Below the pieces are notes generated by a model that saw only the letters and a program-made list of their open reading frames with translations, searched no databases and was not told the origin of the DNA. Positions 5,903 through 6,178 of a stretch of DNA of 6,178 nucleotides are shown here, piece after piece (positions within the stretch are counted from its first letter, which is position 1; each line of letters begins with the position of its first letter). The translations under genes and the position numbers were made by a program. Source of the DNA: Clostridia bacterium (lineage in GTDB: Bacteria > Bacillota_A > Clostridia > Christensenellales > Aristaeellaceae); NCBI GenBank assembly GCA_017938785.1, contig JAGBAU010000140.1, positions 1-6,178 of the forward strand, written 5' to 3'.

Positions 5903-6084
5903 GAACTTTTTTTCAATTCCGGGCGAAAAAACTGAAATGAACGATGATTTCGACCTGAAAATTGAATGTTCGGAAAAAGAACAGCTATTACAGAAGTATG
6001 AAATCACAATGTTCGTATATTACTTTTTAATATGACGAAAAAACATAGACTTGTGTTATTTCCATATAAACTTGCCAAAAACGC
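5903..6084. other. AT-rich spacer between two divergent promoters, no gene seen
   Basis: No ORF with a ribosome site is visible on either strand. The stretch is clearly more AT-rich than the genes. It holds short inverted repeats of low significance: TTCAATT/AATTGAA (5912-5918 with 5960-5966) and GTTC/GAAC (5968-5971 with 5979-5982). It separates two back-to-back promoters, so it may contain upstream promoter elements or regulator sites, but none can be identified. Confidence 0.5.
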
Positions 6085-6113
6085 TTGACAGATTTGGATG
6101 ATGTTGCTATAAT
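6085..6113 (+). promoter_or_regulatory. Consensus promoter, plus strand, divergent from the Trp operon
   Basis: A perfect -35 TTGACA (6085-6090) and perfect -10 TATAAT (6108-6113) are separated by 17 bases. It points out of the right edge of the window, divergent from the T-box promoter. Transcription would start near 6120. It is the only supported plus-strand signal in the window; the transcribed gene lies outside. Confidence 0.88.
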
Positions 6114-6118
6114 AATCA

Positions 6119-6178
6119 ACGTTGTCGCGAGAACAGCGGCTGAGCCACTGAGAAAACGACAGCAACGATCCTTGAAAA
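6119..6178 (+). ncRNA. Start of a structured leader or small RNA (truncated)
   Basis: The first ~48 transcribed bases after the consensus promoter can fold. An outer helix GTTG-TCG (6121-6127) pairs with CGA-CAAC elements at 6157-6159 and 6163-6166, with a 3-base bulge. It encloses a hairpin CAG-C-GGC/GCC-A-CTG (6134-6140 with 6144-6150) with a TGA loop. No start codon with a ribosome site appears before the edge. This suggests an RNA leader or small RNA; it does not match a riboswitch class I can recognise, and the rest lies outside. Confidence 0.35.

Noticed and set aside
5903..6084. CRISPR, transposon ends or an attachment site in the AT-rich spacer
   Set aside because: Only short isolated inverted repeats are seen, with no regular repeat spacing, transposase fragment or direct duplication.

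Overview
All identifiable protein genes in this window lie on the minus strand. The window suggests a moderately high-GC anaerobic member of the Bacillota (Firmicutes): it has a T-box tRNA-sensing leader, strong AGGAGG-type ribosome binding sites, a short (Pta-only) phosphotransacetylase paired with acetate kinase, and near-consensus sigma-A promoters. The genus cannot be fixed from sequence alone. The solute-binding protein has a signal peptidase I type leader and no lipobox, which would fit a diderm Firmicute but does not prove one.

In transcription order (right to left): (1) a 5' region with two divergent consensus promoters. One drives the minus-strand operon. The other (6085-6113, plus strand) starts a structured leader that leaves the window. 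(2) A tryptophan-type T-box leader (about 5572-5867) with specifier codon TGG, a UGGC acceptor-end bulge, mutually exclusive antiterminator and terminator, and an intrinsic terminator. (3) A 12-codon ORF with an excellent RBS and one Trp codon, between the terminator and the first structural gene. (4) A three-gene ABC transporter: binding protein, permease and ATPase, of the TrpXYZ type, ending in an intrinsic terminator at 2764-2791. (5) A monocistronic-looking LacI-family regulator with its own promoter. (6) pta, then the 5' part of ackA, with a consensus -10 promoter in front of pta; ackA runs off the left edge at residue 148.

Functionally, the right half is a tryptophan-scarcity import operon: uncharged tRNA-Trp should stabilise the antiterminator and turn on the importer. 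The left half is the Pta-AckA route from acetyl-CoA to acetate and ATP, preceded by a LacI-type regulator. A nearly identical small palindrome (TTTG-N-G-CAAA) lies next to the lacI -35 box and inside the -35/-10 spacer of the pta promoter. This suggests, without proof, that the regulator controls both itself and pta-ackA.
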